From assembly GCA_001768565.1 (NCBI GenBank), contig MEOE01000023.1, forward strand, positions 124,001-188,000: a DNA stretch of 64,000 nt. The letters run 5' to 3'. Positions within the stretch are counted from its first letter, which is position 1, and each line of letters opens with the position of its first letter. Both the position numbers and the translations under genes were made by a program. Below are positions 53,585-61,845 of this stretch, piece by piece. The notes below the pieces were generated by a model that was not told the DNA's origin, made no database searches, and saw nothing but the letters and a program-made list of their open reading frames with translations. The DNA is from Bacteroidetes bacterium GWF2_33_16 (lineage in GTDB: Bacteria > Bacteroidota > Bacteroidia > Bacteroidales > UBA12077).

Positions 53585-55228
53585 ATGGGTCACGGTAAAG
53601 AAACTCCCAGGCAAAAAATGATCGGTATGATGTATTTGGTGTTAACAGCAATGTTAGCATTAAACGTTTCTGCTGAGGTTCTGGAAGCCTTTGGTGTAGT
53701 TGACGAAGGTATTAGAAAAACTACAGCCAACTTTTCAGAAAAAAATGGAATTCTTTATGATAATTTTAATGAACAATTTGCCTTAAATGAGACAAAGGTA
53801 AAACCATGGAAAGAGAAGGCTGATGAGGTGCACAAACGTTCTGATGAACTCTATGAATATATCCAGCAAGTTAAAAGAGATATTGTAATAGCTAATGGAC
53901 AAGCTAGAGAAAAAGGTGAAAGTAAAACTGCAATAACAGAAGACGGAGATATAGAAAACGAAAAACTTGTCGGTAAAGATAAGGTTGATATTGCATCTAA
54001 TATTCTTATTGGAGGCAATAATGATGGTAAGGCTTATGACTTAAGAGAAAAAATAAAAGAATATAAAGAATACCTAATATCGCTGGTAGACGAAAAAAAC
54101 ACTCGTTTATTGCATTCATTAGAAAGTAGCCTGGGAACAGAGAATCCGCCTCCTGCACCTGATGGGACGCAAAGAGAATGGGAAGTTAAGTATTTCGAAT
54201 CCATGCCTTTGGCGGCAGTTATGCCACTATTATCAAAATTTCAGGCAGACGTGCGTAATTCTGAATCAGAGATAGTTCAATATTTACTCGAACAAATTGA
54301 TGCTGGTTCATTAAAGGTCAATAAGCTTGAAGCTACAGTTATACCAAATTCAAGCTATATTTTAAGAGGGAATCCTTATAAAGCAGATGTTTTCTTATCA
54401 GCTCTTGATACAACATCGCCTCCTATCGTTTATATTGGTCAATATGATTCAATAAAGCTTGAAGATGGATCTTTTGACTACAGAATGGTTGGAAGATATG
54501 ACTCCCTTGATATAGTTAATGGCAAAGGTCGCTATGATGTTATGGGTTCGCGAATTGGTAAAACCGATTGGGGAGGAATTATTAAGGTTTTAGGTCCTGA
54601 TGGTAGCTATATTAAAAAATCATTTAAGCAATCCTTCACGGTTGCAGAACCAAACCTTGTAGTATCTCCGGTTAAAATGAATGTATTTTATGTGGGGGTA
54701 GATAATCCTGTTAAAATTTCTGTACCTGGTATTTCTGGCGATAAAATTGAACCATCAATAACTAATGCCAAATTAAGAAAAACTGGTGATGGTGAGTATA
54801 TAGTAAATGCCATTCGTCCAGGTAATAGCTTGGTATCAGTAACAGCAATAATTGATGGACAAAGAAGATCTATGGGTACTGTAGATTTTAGAGTTAAACC
54901 TTTACCAGATCCAGTAGTAAAAGTTGCTAATAAGCAGGGAGGGAAGATTGAAAAGAATATACTTAATGCACAAGCTGGTGTTTTTGCTGTAATGGAGAAT
55001 TTTGATTTTGAACTAGAGTTTAAGATTATTGAATTTAGTGTATCGACAACCGATAAAGGAGGATATACTATTCAACAGAAAACAACTGGAAATAAATTTA
55101 CTCAGGCACAATATAATTTACTTAAAGATATAAGAAGAGGACAAAGGGTAAATATTGAGGACGTTAAAGCTGTTGGTCCAGATGGAAGTGTTAGAAATTT
55201 GCCTCCTATAGTATTTGAAATAATTTAA
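53585..55228 (+). CDS. gldM: T9SS motor protein GldM
   Basis: GldM spans the inner membrane once and the periplasm, linking the GldL motor to the GldK/GldN ring. The 547-residue protein has the N-terminal helix MYLVLTAMLALNVSAEVLEAFG, a helical region, then the beta-rich periplasmic domains, including VVSPVKMNVFYVGVDNPV. Length and layout match the family. It is followed 17 bp later by gldN. Confidence 0.96.
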   Translation: MGHGKETPRQKMIGMMYLVLTAMLALNVSAEVLEAFGVVDEGIRKTTANFSEKNGILYDNFNEQFALNETKVKPWKEKADEVHKRSDELYEYIQQVKRDIVIANGQAREKGESKTAITEDGDIENEKLVGKDKVDIASNILIGGNNDGKAYDLREKIKEYKEYLISLVDEKNTRLLHSLESSLGTENPPPAPDGTQREWEVKYFESMPLAAVMPLLSKFQADVRNSESEIVQYLLEQIDAGSLKVNKLEATVIPNSSYILRGNPYKADVFLSALDTTSPPIVYIGQYDSIKLEDGSFDYRMVGRYDSLDIVNGKGRYDVMGSRIGKTDWGGIIKVLGPDGSYIKKSFKQSFTVAEPNLVVSPVKMNVFYVGVDNPVKISVPGISGDKIEPSITNAKLRKTGDGEYIVNAIRPGNSLVSVTAIIDGQRRSMGTVDFRVKPLPDPVVKVANKQGGKIEKNILNAQAGVFAVMENFDFELEFKIIEFSVSTTDKGGYTIQQKTTGNKFTQAQYNLLKDIRRGQRVNIEDVKAVGPDGSVRNLPPIVFEII

Positions 55229-55244
55229 CTAAAAAACAATATAT

Positions 55245-56087
55245 ATGAAAAGGTTTTTTGTTGTTCTGATTGTTACAAGTTTACTGCTTACATTATTTAG
55301 TGAGCAACAATCTTACGCACAAAATGTAAATGACAATATCTACTTAAAGGAAAATGTTCCAGGAAAAAAACCTGTTCCATTTCCTGTTCTAAGAGAAGCT
55401 GATATAATGTGGTCAAAAAAAATATGGCAGATTATTGATTGTCGCGAAAAAATGAATCATCACCTATATTTTCCAATTATTGATGTTGATGATCGTAAAA
55501 GTTTAATTAGTTTATTAATATATGGAATAAATAATGAAGGTTTAACCGTTTATCGCGATGATGAATTTAGACAATTATTAACTCGTGATGAAGTATATGA
55601 CTTGTTTGATGCATTGCCAGACACTCAGCAGGTAGCTGATCCGGAAACAGGAGATTTAGTTACCAGAATTATTGAGGGAGAGATTAAGTTTGAACAAGTA
55701 ACAAAATACGAAATAAAAGAACAATGGTATTTCGACAAACAGCATTCAATGATGAGAGTTCGAATACTTGGTATTTGCCCTATTAGAACTTATATGGATC
55801 CAGAAACTGGGCAAACAGAAAAACTAAGAACTTTTTGGGTTTATTTTGATGAAGCACGTCCATTATTTGCAAAACAAGAGATCTTTAATAGAAATAATGA
55901 TGCTCAAAGAATCAGCTTTGATGATGTTTTCTGGCAAAGACGTTTTAACAGCTATATAGTTAGAGAATCAAACGTTTATAACAACAGAGAAATAGTAGAA
56001 TATATGCAAGGTGTTAACAACATTATGGAAGCCGAAAAGATTAAACAACAATTATTTGAAATAGAACACGATCTGTGGGAATTTTAG
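55245..56087 (+). CDS. gldN: T9SS ring protein GldN/PorN
   Basis: GldN pairs with GldK in the periplasmic ring of the type IX system. The 280-residue protein has a cleavable signal (FFVVLIVTSLLLTLFSEQQSYA) and a body with the family pattern DIMWSKKIWQIIDCREKMNHH and RVRILGICPI. It closes the porP-gldKLMN operon and is followed by a terminator. Confidence 0.95.
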   Translation: MKRFFVVLIVTSLLLTLFSEQQSYAQNVNDNIYLKENVPGKKPVPFPVLREADIMWSKKIWQIIDCREKMNHHLYFPIIDVDDRKSLISLLIYGINNEGLTVYRDDEFRQLLTRDEVYDLFDALPDTQQVADPETGDLVTRIIEGEIKFEQVTKYEIKEQWYFDKQHSMMRVRILGICPIRTYMDPETGQTEKLRTFWVYFDEARPLFAKQEIFNRNNDAQRISFDDVFWQRRFNSYIVRESNVYNNREIVEYMQGVNNIMEAEKIKQQLFEIEHDLWEF

Positions 56088-56100
56088 TTAAAGCATTATA

Positions 56101-56126
56101 AAAAAAGCGCCAAATGGCGCTTTTTT
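56101..56126. terminator. Terminator between gldN and manC
   Basis: GCGCCA (56107-56112) and TGGCGC (56115-56120) form a stem flanked by six A and six T. It ends the gldK-N operon and can act on convergent manC. Confidence 0.85.
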
Positions 56127-57217
56127 TATAAATATATATCTCCGTTTTTTAATTTTATATCATTTACAAATTGTTTTATCTCCTGTTCATCTTCTTTTTT
56201 ACATACCAACAGTATTCCATCAGATTCAACAATAATATAATCTTTTAAACCTTGTACTACTGCTAATTTATCGTCAGGCATATTAATAATACAATTATGA
56301 AGATCATAAGCAAAAACATTATTCCCACGAATTGAATTTTTATTCTTATCGTGAGCCAGGTGTTCATTTAGCGAACCCCATGTTCCCAAATCTGCCCATC
56401 CAAAATTGCTGCAATAGACAAAGACGTTGTCAGCTTTTTCCATAATACCATAGTCAATTGAAACATTGCGGCATTCAAAATATGCTTTTGCAATAAATGC
56501 TTCCTCTTCAGGTGTATTGTAGAGATTAAAACCTTCTTTAAATAAATTGCTAACTTCTGGTAAATTGGTGCTAAAAGATTTCATTATTGATTTTAACGAC
56601 CATATAAATATCCCCGAATTCCAAAAAAACTCTCCACTATCAAGAAATACCTGGGCCAGTTCTTTGTTAGGTTTTTCTGTAAATGTTTTTACTTTAAAAA
56701 TGTTCGCGTTTTTTTTCTCTTTTTGTTTTTGATCAAACTGAATGTAGCCATAGCCTGTTTCAGGCCTACTTGGCTTAATCCCCAAAGTAAGTAAAGCATC
56801 TTTATTGGCTATAAAATCAAGTCCCTGAGAAATAACACTGACAAATTCGTTTTCTCTTAAAATTAAATGATCAGAAGGGGCGGTCACAATATTTGCATTG
56901 GGATTGATCTTAAGAATTTTATAATTTGCATAGGCAATGCAGGGAGCTGTATTTCTGCGCGAAGGCTCTAATAATATTTGATTGTCTGATAGTTCAGGTA
57001 ATTGCTCCCTAATTATATCTTTATAATTAATACTTGTAACGATATAAATATTTTCTTTAGGACAAATCTGTATAAAACGATCAAATGTCATTTGAAGTAA
57101 TGTTCTACCTGTACCAAGTATATCCAAAAATTGTTTTGGTTTATTTGCTCGACTAATAGGCCAGAATCTACTTCCTACCCCACCTGCCATTATAACACAG
57201 AAATTGTTTTTATTCAT
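56126..57217 (-). CDS. manC: Mannose-1-phosphate guanylyltransferase
   Basis: ManC makes GDP-mannose from GTP and mannose-1-phosphate. The 363-residue protein holds the nucleotidyltransferase domain only: MAGGVGSRFWPISRANKPKQF at the N-terminus (family signature), PSDHLI, FTEKP and NSGIFIWSL. The cupin-like isomerase half of long bifunctional ManC is absent. It stands alone on the minus strand. Confidence 0.94.
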   Translation of the reverse strand: MNKNNFCVIMAGGVGSRFWPISRANKPKQFLDILGTGRTLLQMTFDRFIQICPKENIYIVTSINYKDIIREQLPELSDNQILLEPSRRNTAPCIAYANYKILKINPNANIVTAPSDHLILRENEFVSVISQGLDFIANKDALLTLGIKPSRPETGYGYIQFDQKQKEKKNANIFKVKTFTEKPNKELAQVFLDSGEFFWNSGIFIWSLKSIMKSFSTNLPEVSNLFKEGFNLYNTPEEEAFIAKAYFECRNVSIDYGIMEKADNVFVYCSNFGWADLGTWGSLNEHLAHDKNKNSIRGNNVFAYDLHNCIINMPDDKLAVVQGLKDYIIVESDGILLVCKKEDEQEIKQFVNDIKLKNGDIYL

Positions 57218-57326
57218 CTCTCTATTTTAAATTAAACTACTAAAATAACAAAAGCGAATATATTAATTGAGTAAAAACAAAAATTTCTGTAATTGTTTTT
57301 CGAATCAGCTATTATAACAATATTTG

Positions 57327-57334
57327 TATATTTG
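57327..57334 (+). promoter_or_regulatory. Candidate -7 promoter box for mlaE-mlaF
   Basis: TATATTTG fits TAnnTTTG and lies 23 bp upstream of the chosen mlaE ATG. A transcript starting there would have a short leader, supporting the ATG at 57357 over upstream starts. Confidence 0.35.
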
Positions 57335-57356
57335 TAAATTCTTTAATAAAAATACA

Positions 57357-58097
57357 ATGAGCCTAATTAATCATATTGGAAAATACCTCGTATTACTTTA
57401 TAGGGTTTTTTCAAGACCAGAAAAACTAAAGCTTTATTATAAAGAAACGATAAAAGAAATTGATAAGCTTGGTTTAAATTCAATTTGGATTGTTGTGATT
57501 ATCTCTGTTTTTATGGGAGCAGTTATAACCATTCAAACAGCCTATAATACTGAAAATCCTATTTATCCAAAGTATCTTATTGGTTTAACTGCAAGAGATA
57601 CATTATTATTAGAATTCTCTTCAACTATCGTTGCATTGATTCTTGCAGGTAAAATTGGGTCAAATATTGCTTCAGAAATTGGAACAATGAGGGTTACTGA
57701 ACAAATTGATGCACTAGAAATTATGGGAGTTAACTCTGCAAGTTTTTTAATACTGCCTAAAATTGTGGCAACAGTATTTTTTAGTCCATTTTTATGCATT
57801 TTGAGTATGTTCATTGGGATATTTGGTGGTTGGGTAGCAGGAGTAACCACGGGCATTATGACCTCCCAGGATTATATTTATGGAATACAATATGCATTTA
57901 TACCTTATTATATAGTTTATGCATTGATTAAAAGTGCTGTATTTTCATTTCTAATTACTTCTATTTCTGCTTATCATGGGTATTATTCATTTGGAGGCTC
58001 ACTCGAAGTAGGACAATCGAGCACGAAAGCAGTTGTACATAGCAGTATATCTATTTTACTTTTCAATTTAATTCTTACCCAACTTTTACTATCATGA
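57357..58097 (+). CDS. mlaE: MlaE-family ABC transporter permease
   Basis: The ATG at 57357 gives 246 residues. MlaE is the inner-membrane permease of the phospholipid transporter that maintains outer-membrane asymmetry. Visible are several membrane helices and the conserved ALILAGKIGSNIASEIGTMRVTEQIDALEIMGVNS family block. The stop overlaps the start of mlaF by 4 bp. The substrate-binding MlaD partner is not in the window. Confidence 0.93.
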   Translation: MSLINHIGKYLVLLYRVFSRPEKLKLYYKETIKEIDKLGLNSIWIVVIISVFMGAVITIQTAYNTENPIYPKYLIGLTARDTLLLEFSSTIVALILAGKIGSNIASEIGTMRVTEQIDALEIMGVNSASFLILPKIVATVFFSPFLCILSMFIGIFGGWVAGVTTGIMTSQDYIYGIQYAFIPYYIVYALIKSAVFSFLITSISAYHGYYSFGGSLEVGQSSTKAVVHSSISILLFNLILTQLLLS

Positions 58098-58855
58098 TAG
58101 AAGTAAAAAATTTATCAAAATCGTTTGAACATACAAAGGTATTGAATGATATTAATATTGTTTTCGACAAAGGCAAAGCCAATTTGGTTATTGGTCAGAG
58201 TGGATCGGGAAAAACTGTTTTATTAAAATCGATTGTTGGTTTACACAATGTAGATGAAGGTGAAATAGTATTTGACGGCACTATTTTCAATCATCTTAAT
58301 TTTAAGGAAAAAAAGGAAATGCGAAAGGAAATAGGAATGCTATTCCAGGGAGGAGCATTATTTGATTCATCAACAGTTGAGGAAAACGTTATGTTTCCGC
58401 TGGACATGTTTACAGAAATGAGTTTTGAAGAAAAACGGGAAAGGACAAATGAGTGCTTAAAAAGGGTAAATATTATTAATGCAAATCAATTGTATCCAGC
58501 TGAACTTAGTGGTGGGATGAAAAAACGGGTTGCCATTGCACGTGCAATAGCACTAAATCCAAAATATTTGTTTTGCGATGAACCAAATTCTGGCCTTGAT
58601 CCAAAAACAGCTCTTCTAATTGATAACTTGATAAAAGAAATTACAATTGAATTCAATATGACAACTATTGTTAATACCCATGATATGAATTCCGTTATGG
58701 AAATTGGCGATAAAGTTATTTTTATTTACAAAGGTGATAAATGGTGGGAAGGAACAAAAGATGATATTTTTGATACGGAAAACAAAGAATTGAATGAATT
58801 TGTTTTTGCCTCTAAACTATCTCAAAAAATTAAAGATTTAAAAAATCATTATTAA
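58094..58855 (+). CDS. mlaF: MlaF-family ABC transporter ATPase
   Basis: This 253-residue ABC ATPase energises MlaE. Walker A is GQSGSGKTVL, the signature is LSGGMKKRVAIARAI, and Walker B is LFCDEPNSGLD, the NSGLD form typical of MlaF. It starts in a 4-bp ATGA overlap with mlaE and ends in a 4-bp overlap with the convergent Crp/Fnr gene. Confidence 0.95.
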   Translation: MIEVKNLSKSFEHTKVLNDINIVFDKGKANLVIGQSGSGKTVLLKSIVGLHNVDEGEIVFDGTIFNHLNFKEKKEMRKEIGMLFQGGALFDSSTVEENVMFPLDMFTEMSFEEKRERTNECLKRVNIINANQLYPAELSGGMKKRVAIARAIALNPKYLFCDEPNSGLDPKTALLIDNLIKEITIEFNMTTIVNTHDMNSVMEIGDKVIFIYKGDKWWEGTKDDIFDTENKELNEFVFASKLSQKIKDLKNHY

Positions 58856-59547
58856 CCAAGATCATAAACTCTTTCTAAACGTTTAATATCTAATATCTCA
58901 ATATTTTTTCCTTCAATTTGAATAAGCTTGTCTTTTCTGAATTCTGATAGTACTCTGATTACATTCTCTGTGCTCATATCGATAAGTTCAGCGACTTCTT
59001 TTCTGCTAATAGGCAGGCTGTATTTGGTTGAATTGTATATATGTTTTGAAAACAATAACAAAATATAAGCTATTCGACCTCTTAATTGACGTGTATTAAT
59101 ATCTACCCTGGTTTTTATAACGGAATCTGCAATTTTACTTATTTTCTCAAAAAAATCAATAGCAAAAATCCCATTCGTTTTAATCAGGTTTTTAATAATT
59201 GCAAGATCAACAAAACAAACAACAGAATCTTCTATAGCTGTAACTGAATATACATGAGTAACATTTGAAAAAATACTTAGTAACCCTATAAAATCATTAG
59301 GTTTAGCGATACTTATAATATGTTCGCGATCATTTAATTCAGTTTTATAGAGTTTTACTAAGCCGTTTTGAAGATACATAAATGAAGATATAGGCTCACC
59401 TTCTAAACAAATATTGTCTCCTTTTCTAAAGTACTTTTCAATTTTTTCATCATTAATTAATCGTAATTCTTCGTCGGTAAGATTTTTAAACGCCCATGAG
59501 CGATAAATACATTCCTTGCAATTTGTGACTTTTAAAGACAAATCCAT
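58852..59547 (-). CDS. Crp/Fnr-family transcriptional regulator
   Basis: This 231-residue regulator has an N-terminal CxxC (Cys10, Cys13), a cyclic-nucleotide-binding-like domain (FRKGDNICLEGEPISSFMYLQNGLVKLY), and a C-terminal winged helix (ISRKEVAELIDMSTENVIRVLSEF). Cys110 in VVCFVDL aligns with the fourth iron ligand of E. coli FNR. The third ligand, FNR Cys29, falls on a non-Cys position, so a normal [4Fe-4S] site is doubtful. It diverges from the sulfur cluster with two TGAT-N4-ATCA boxes between them, and probably controls that cluster in response to redox or sulfur signals. Confidence 0.9.
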   Translation of the reverse strand: MDLSLKVTNCKECIYRSWAFKNLTDEELRLINDEKIEKYFRKGDNICLEGEPISSFMYLQNGLVKLYKTELNDREHIISIAKPNDFIGLLSIFSNVTHVYSVTAIEDSVVCFVDLAIIKNLIKTNGIFAIDFFEKISKIADSVIKTRVDINTRQLRGRIAYILLLFSKHIYNSTKYSLPISRKEVAELIDMSTENVIRVLSEFRKDKLIQIEGKNIEILDIKRLERVYDLG

Positions 59548-59571
59548 ATTAAATACTGATTATAATTCAAC

Positions 59572-59599
59572 TGATATATATCATTAATGATATATATCA
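59572..59599. promoter_or_regulatory. Two tandem Fnr-like operator boxes
   Basis: TGATATATATCA occurs twice (59572-59583 and 59588-59599), each matching TGAT-N4-ATCA, with centres 16 bp apart. They lie in the divergent gap between the Crp/Fnr gene and the SQR gene, the expected place for an activator or autoregulatory site. Confidence 0.65.
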
Positions 59600-59633
59600 T
59601 AATATATAATAATGTCGATATGTTTATATCTGT

Positions 59634-59641
59634 TATTTTTG
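59634..59641 (+). promoter_or_regulatory. Candidate -7 promoter box for the SQR cluster
   Basis: TATTTTTG matches TAnnTTTG and ends 41 bp before the SQR ATG. No good TTTG -33 box is seen upstream, which fits an activator-dependent promoter using the tandem Fnr-like boxes about 40-55 bp further upstream. Confidence 0.45.
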
Positions 59642-59682
59642 TAACAGTAATTATGATAAAAATACTATAAAATATTACAAAA

Positions 59683-60912
59683 ATGAAAAAGATTTTAATT
59701 TTAGGAGCTGGAACAGGCGGAACCATAATGGCGAATAAACTTAGGAAAGAACTAAGCCGAGACGAATGGGAAATTACTTTAGTTGATAAGCACAAAACCC
59801 ATTATTATCAGCCAGGATTTCTTTTTATTCCTTTTGGTATTTATAAAGAACAAGATGTAATAAAACCTAAGGCAGATTTTATTCCATCAGGTGTAAAACT
59901 CCTTTTTAATGAAATAGAGAAAATTGATCCAGAAAACAATAAGGTTTTTTTGGAAGGAGGACAAATACTACAGTATGATTTTCTAATTATTGCAACAGGA
60001 ACACGAACCAGTCCTGAAGATACTCCCGGATTAAAAGGAGAATTATGGTACAAAGAAATTTTTGATTTTTATACAATTGAAGGAGCATTAGCTTTAAAGG
60101 AATTTTTTGAAACATGGCAAGGCGGTCGTTTAGTAATGAACATTGCTGAATTACCATTTAAGTGCCCAGTAGCGCCACTTGAGTTTGTATTTTTGGCCGA
60201 TGAGTTTTTTACCAAAGTTGGAATTAGAGATAAAGTTGACATTACTTATGTTACACCTCTTTCTGGTGCTTTTACAAAACCACGAGCTACGAAAATGCTG
60301 GGTGAGTTATTACAGGAGAAAAATATTACAGTAATACCTGATTTCTATTTAGAAAGTGTTGATAACAAGGAAAAAGTAATCAGGTCGTACGATGGTAAAG
60401 AAATTCCTTTTGATGTTCTCACAATTGTTCCTGTGAATAAAGGAGATGAGCTTATTGCACGTAGTGGCATGGGTGATGATTTGAACTATATTCCAACCGA
60501 TAAAAACACATTGCGATCGGAAAAATACGAAAATGTTTTTGTATTAGGTGATGCTTCGAACATTCCAACATCGAAAGCAGGTTCAGTAGTTCATTTTGCA
60601 TCAGAAGTATTGTTTAAGAATTTGATGTGTGCAATAAAAGGCCGTAAAATGAGGGCACATTTTGATGGACATGCTAATTGCTATATTGAAACAGGATTTG
60701 GAAAAGGATCGATAATTGATTTTAACTATGAAACTGAACCCCTTGCAGGAAATTATCCATTACCTGGTATTGGTCCATTTGGATTGTTACAGAATACTAA
60801 AATGAATCATTACGGAAAAGTATTATTCCGTTGGATATACTGGCATATTTTGCTAAAAGGAAAAGAACTACCAGTAGAATCAGAAATGTCGATGGCTGGT
60901 AAAAAGAAGTAA
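59683..60912 (+). CDS. Sulfide:quinone oxidoreductase-like FAD-dependent oxidoreductase
   Basis: This 409-residue flavoprotein has the N-terminal FAD-binding GAGTGGTIMANKL, a second ATGTRTSPEDTPG segment, and the C-terminal FAD loop FVLGDASNIPTSKAGSV. A Cys at about 161 sits in LPFKCPVAPLEF, where SQR proteins carry a catalytic Cys. Other Cys lie near the C-terminus (LMCAIKGRK, ANCYIETG). SQR oxidises sulfide and passes electrons to quinones at the membrane. A related polysulfide or FCSD-type function cannot be excluded. It is first in a run with DUF1641, DsrC-like and DsrE2-like genes, which supports a sulfur role. Confidence 0.88.
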   Translation: MKKILILGAGTGGTIMANKLRKELSRDEWEITLVDKHKTHYYQPGFLFIPFGIYKEQDVIKPKADFIPSGVKLLFNEIEKIDPENNKVFLEGGQILQYDFLIIATGTRTSPEDTPGLKGELWYKEIFDFYTIEGALALKEFFETWQGGRLVMNIAELPFKCPVAPLEFVFLADEFFTKVGIRDKVDITYVTPLSGAFTKPRATKMLGELLQEKNITVIPDFYLESVDNKEKVIRSYDGKEIPFDVLTIVPVNKGDELIARSGMGDDLNYIPTDKNTLRSEKYENVFVLGDASNIPTSKAGSVVHFASEVLFKNLMCAIKGRKMRAHFDGHANCYIETGFGKGSIIDFNYETEPLAGNYPLPGIGPFGLLQNTKMNHYGKVLFRWIYWHILLKGKELPVESEMSMAGKKK

Positions 60913-60932
60913 TCAATTAAAAGAATAGAGAA

Positions 60933-61511
60933 ATGGATGTAAAAACAGATAATCTCCAAGAACAAATAAATCAGGTTAACGAAAAGCTAGATTTACTGCT
61001 GCAGTATGTAAACGAACAGCGTTTAAAGAATGAGGCTATCGAAGATTTATTTAGCGACTTATCTATTATAGGTAAAGATGCTTTTACAAGTGCGGTTGAA
61101 GAACTTGATAAACAAGGCATAGAAATCAATATAGATGATCTTAAAGCATTATCCTTTAAGTTTATTCGAAACATAAATAATTTTTCGCAATTAATTGATA
61201 TGTTCGAGAGTCTAAATGATTTGGCCAAAGATGTTGGCCCAATTGTTACTGAAGCTGGAATTGACTTTGCAAATAAGCTTCATGAATTTGAACAAAAGGG
61301 TTATTTCGAGTTTATTGGTCAAATGGCACAAGTATTTGATAATACAGTTGTTGCTTATAACACAACAAATAAAGAATCTCTGAAAAAGTACTCGCTATGG
61401 AAAATTATGAAAGAATTAAATAGCCCAGAAATAAAGCAGAGTATAGGGTTTATGTTAACATTATTAAAAAATATGTCGAATCAATCAAAAAAAAATATTA
61501 GTATTCATTAA
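60933..61511 (+). CDS. DUF1641 protein
   Basis: This 192-residue mostly helical protein has an N-terminal coiled coil (LQEQINQVNEKLDLLLQYVNEQ) and a central ESLNDLAKDVGPIVTEAGIDFA segment of the DUF1641 kind, as I recall it. The biochemical role is unknown, but the family repeatedly sits beside SQR-like and formate or sulfur oxidoreductase genes. Here it lies 20 bp after the SQR gene and 14 bp before the DsrC-like gene, which argues for one operon. Confidence 0.8.
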   Translation: MDVKTDNLQEQINQVNEKLDLLLQYVNEQRLKNEAIEDLFSDLSIIGKDAFTSAVEELDKQGIEINIDDLKALSFKFIRNINNFSQLIDMFESLNDLAKDVGPIVTEAGIDFANKLHEFEQKGYFEFIGQMAQVFDNTVVAYNTTNKESLKKYSLWKIMKELNSPEIKQSIGFMLTLLKNMSNQSKKNISIH

Positions 61512-61525
61512 TAAATTATAAAATT

Positions 61526-61828
61526 ATGGCACAAAAAACGTATGCAGGTAAATCATTAGAAGTAACCGATGATGGTTATTTAGTTGATCCCTCGAAATGG
61601 AATGAAGAAATTGCAAAAGAAATGGCAAAAGAAGAAGGTATTGAATTAACTGACAAACATTTTGCAGTATTAAAATTTATTCGCGAAAACGAAGCTTCTC
61701 TAACAATCCGTAAGGTAGGTAATTCGGGCATAGTAGATATAAAAGGTTTTTATGCATTATTTCCAGGTGGCCCTTTAAAGATATCGTCGAAAATTGCAGG
61801 TATTAGGAAACCTACAAGTTGTGTTTAA
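61526..61828 (+). CDS. DsrC/TusE-like sulfur carrier with one C-terminal Cys
   Basis: This 100-residue protein is of the DsrC/TusE family, which carries sulfur as persulfide or trisulfide. The family segments are seen: N-terminal DDGYLVDPSKWNEEIAKEMA, then FYALFPGGPLKISSKIAGIRKPTSCV at the end. The penultimate Cys (Cys99) is present, but the second Cys about 11 residues earlier that DsrC uses with dissimilatory sulfite reductase is replaced. That fits a TusE-like or related relay protein rather than a DsrAB partner. It lies between DUF1641 and DsrE2-like genes. Confidence 0.92.
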   Translation: MAQKTYAGKSLEVTDDGYLVDPSKWNEEIAKEMAKEEGIELTDKHFAVLKFIRENEASLTIRKVGNSGIVDIKGFYALFPGGPLKISSKIAGIRKPTSCV

Positions 61829-61845
61829 TCTAAAAACTACAAAAT

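Noticed and set aside
59683..60912. Type II NADH dehydrogenase
   Set aside because: The FAD-binding fold would allow it, but the Cys161 context and the neighbouring DsrC- and DsrE2-like genes favour an SQR-like function.
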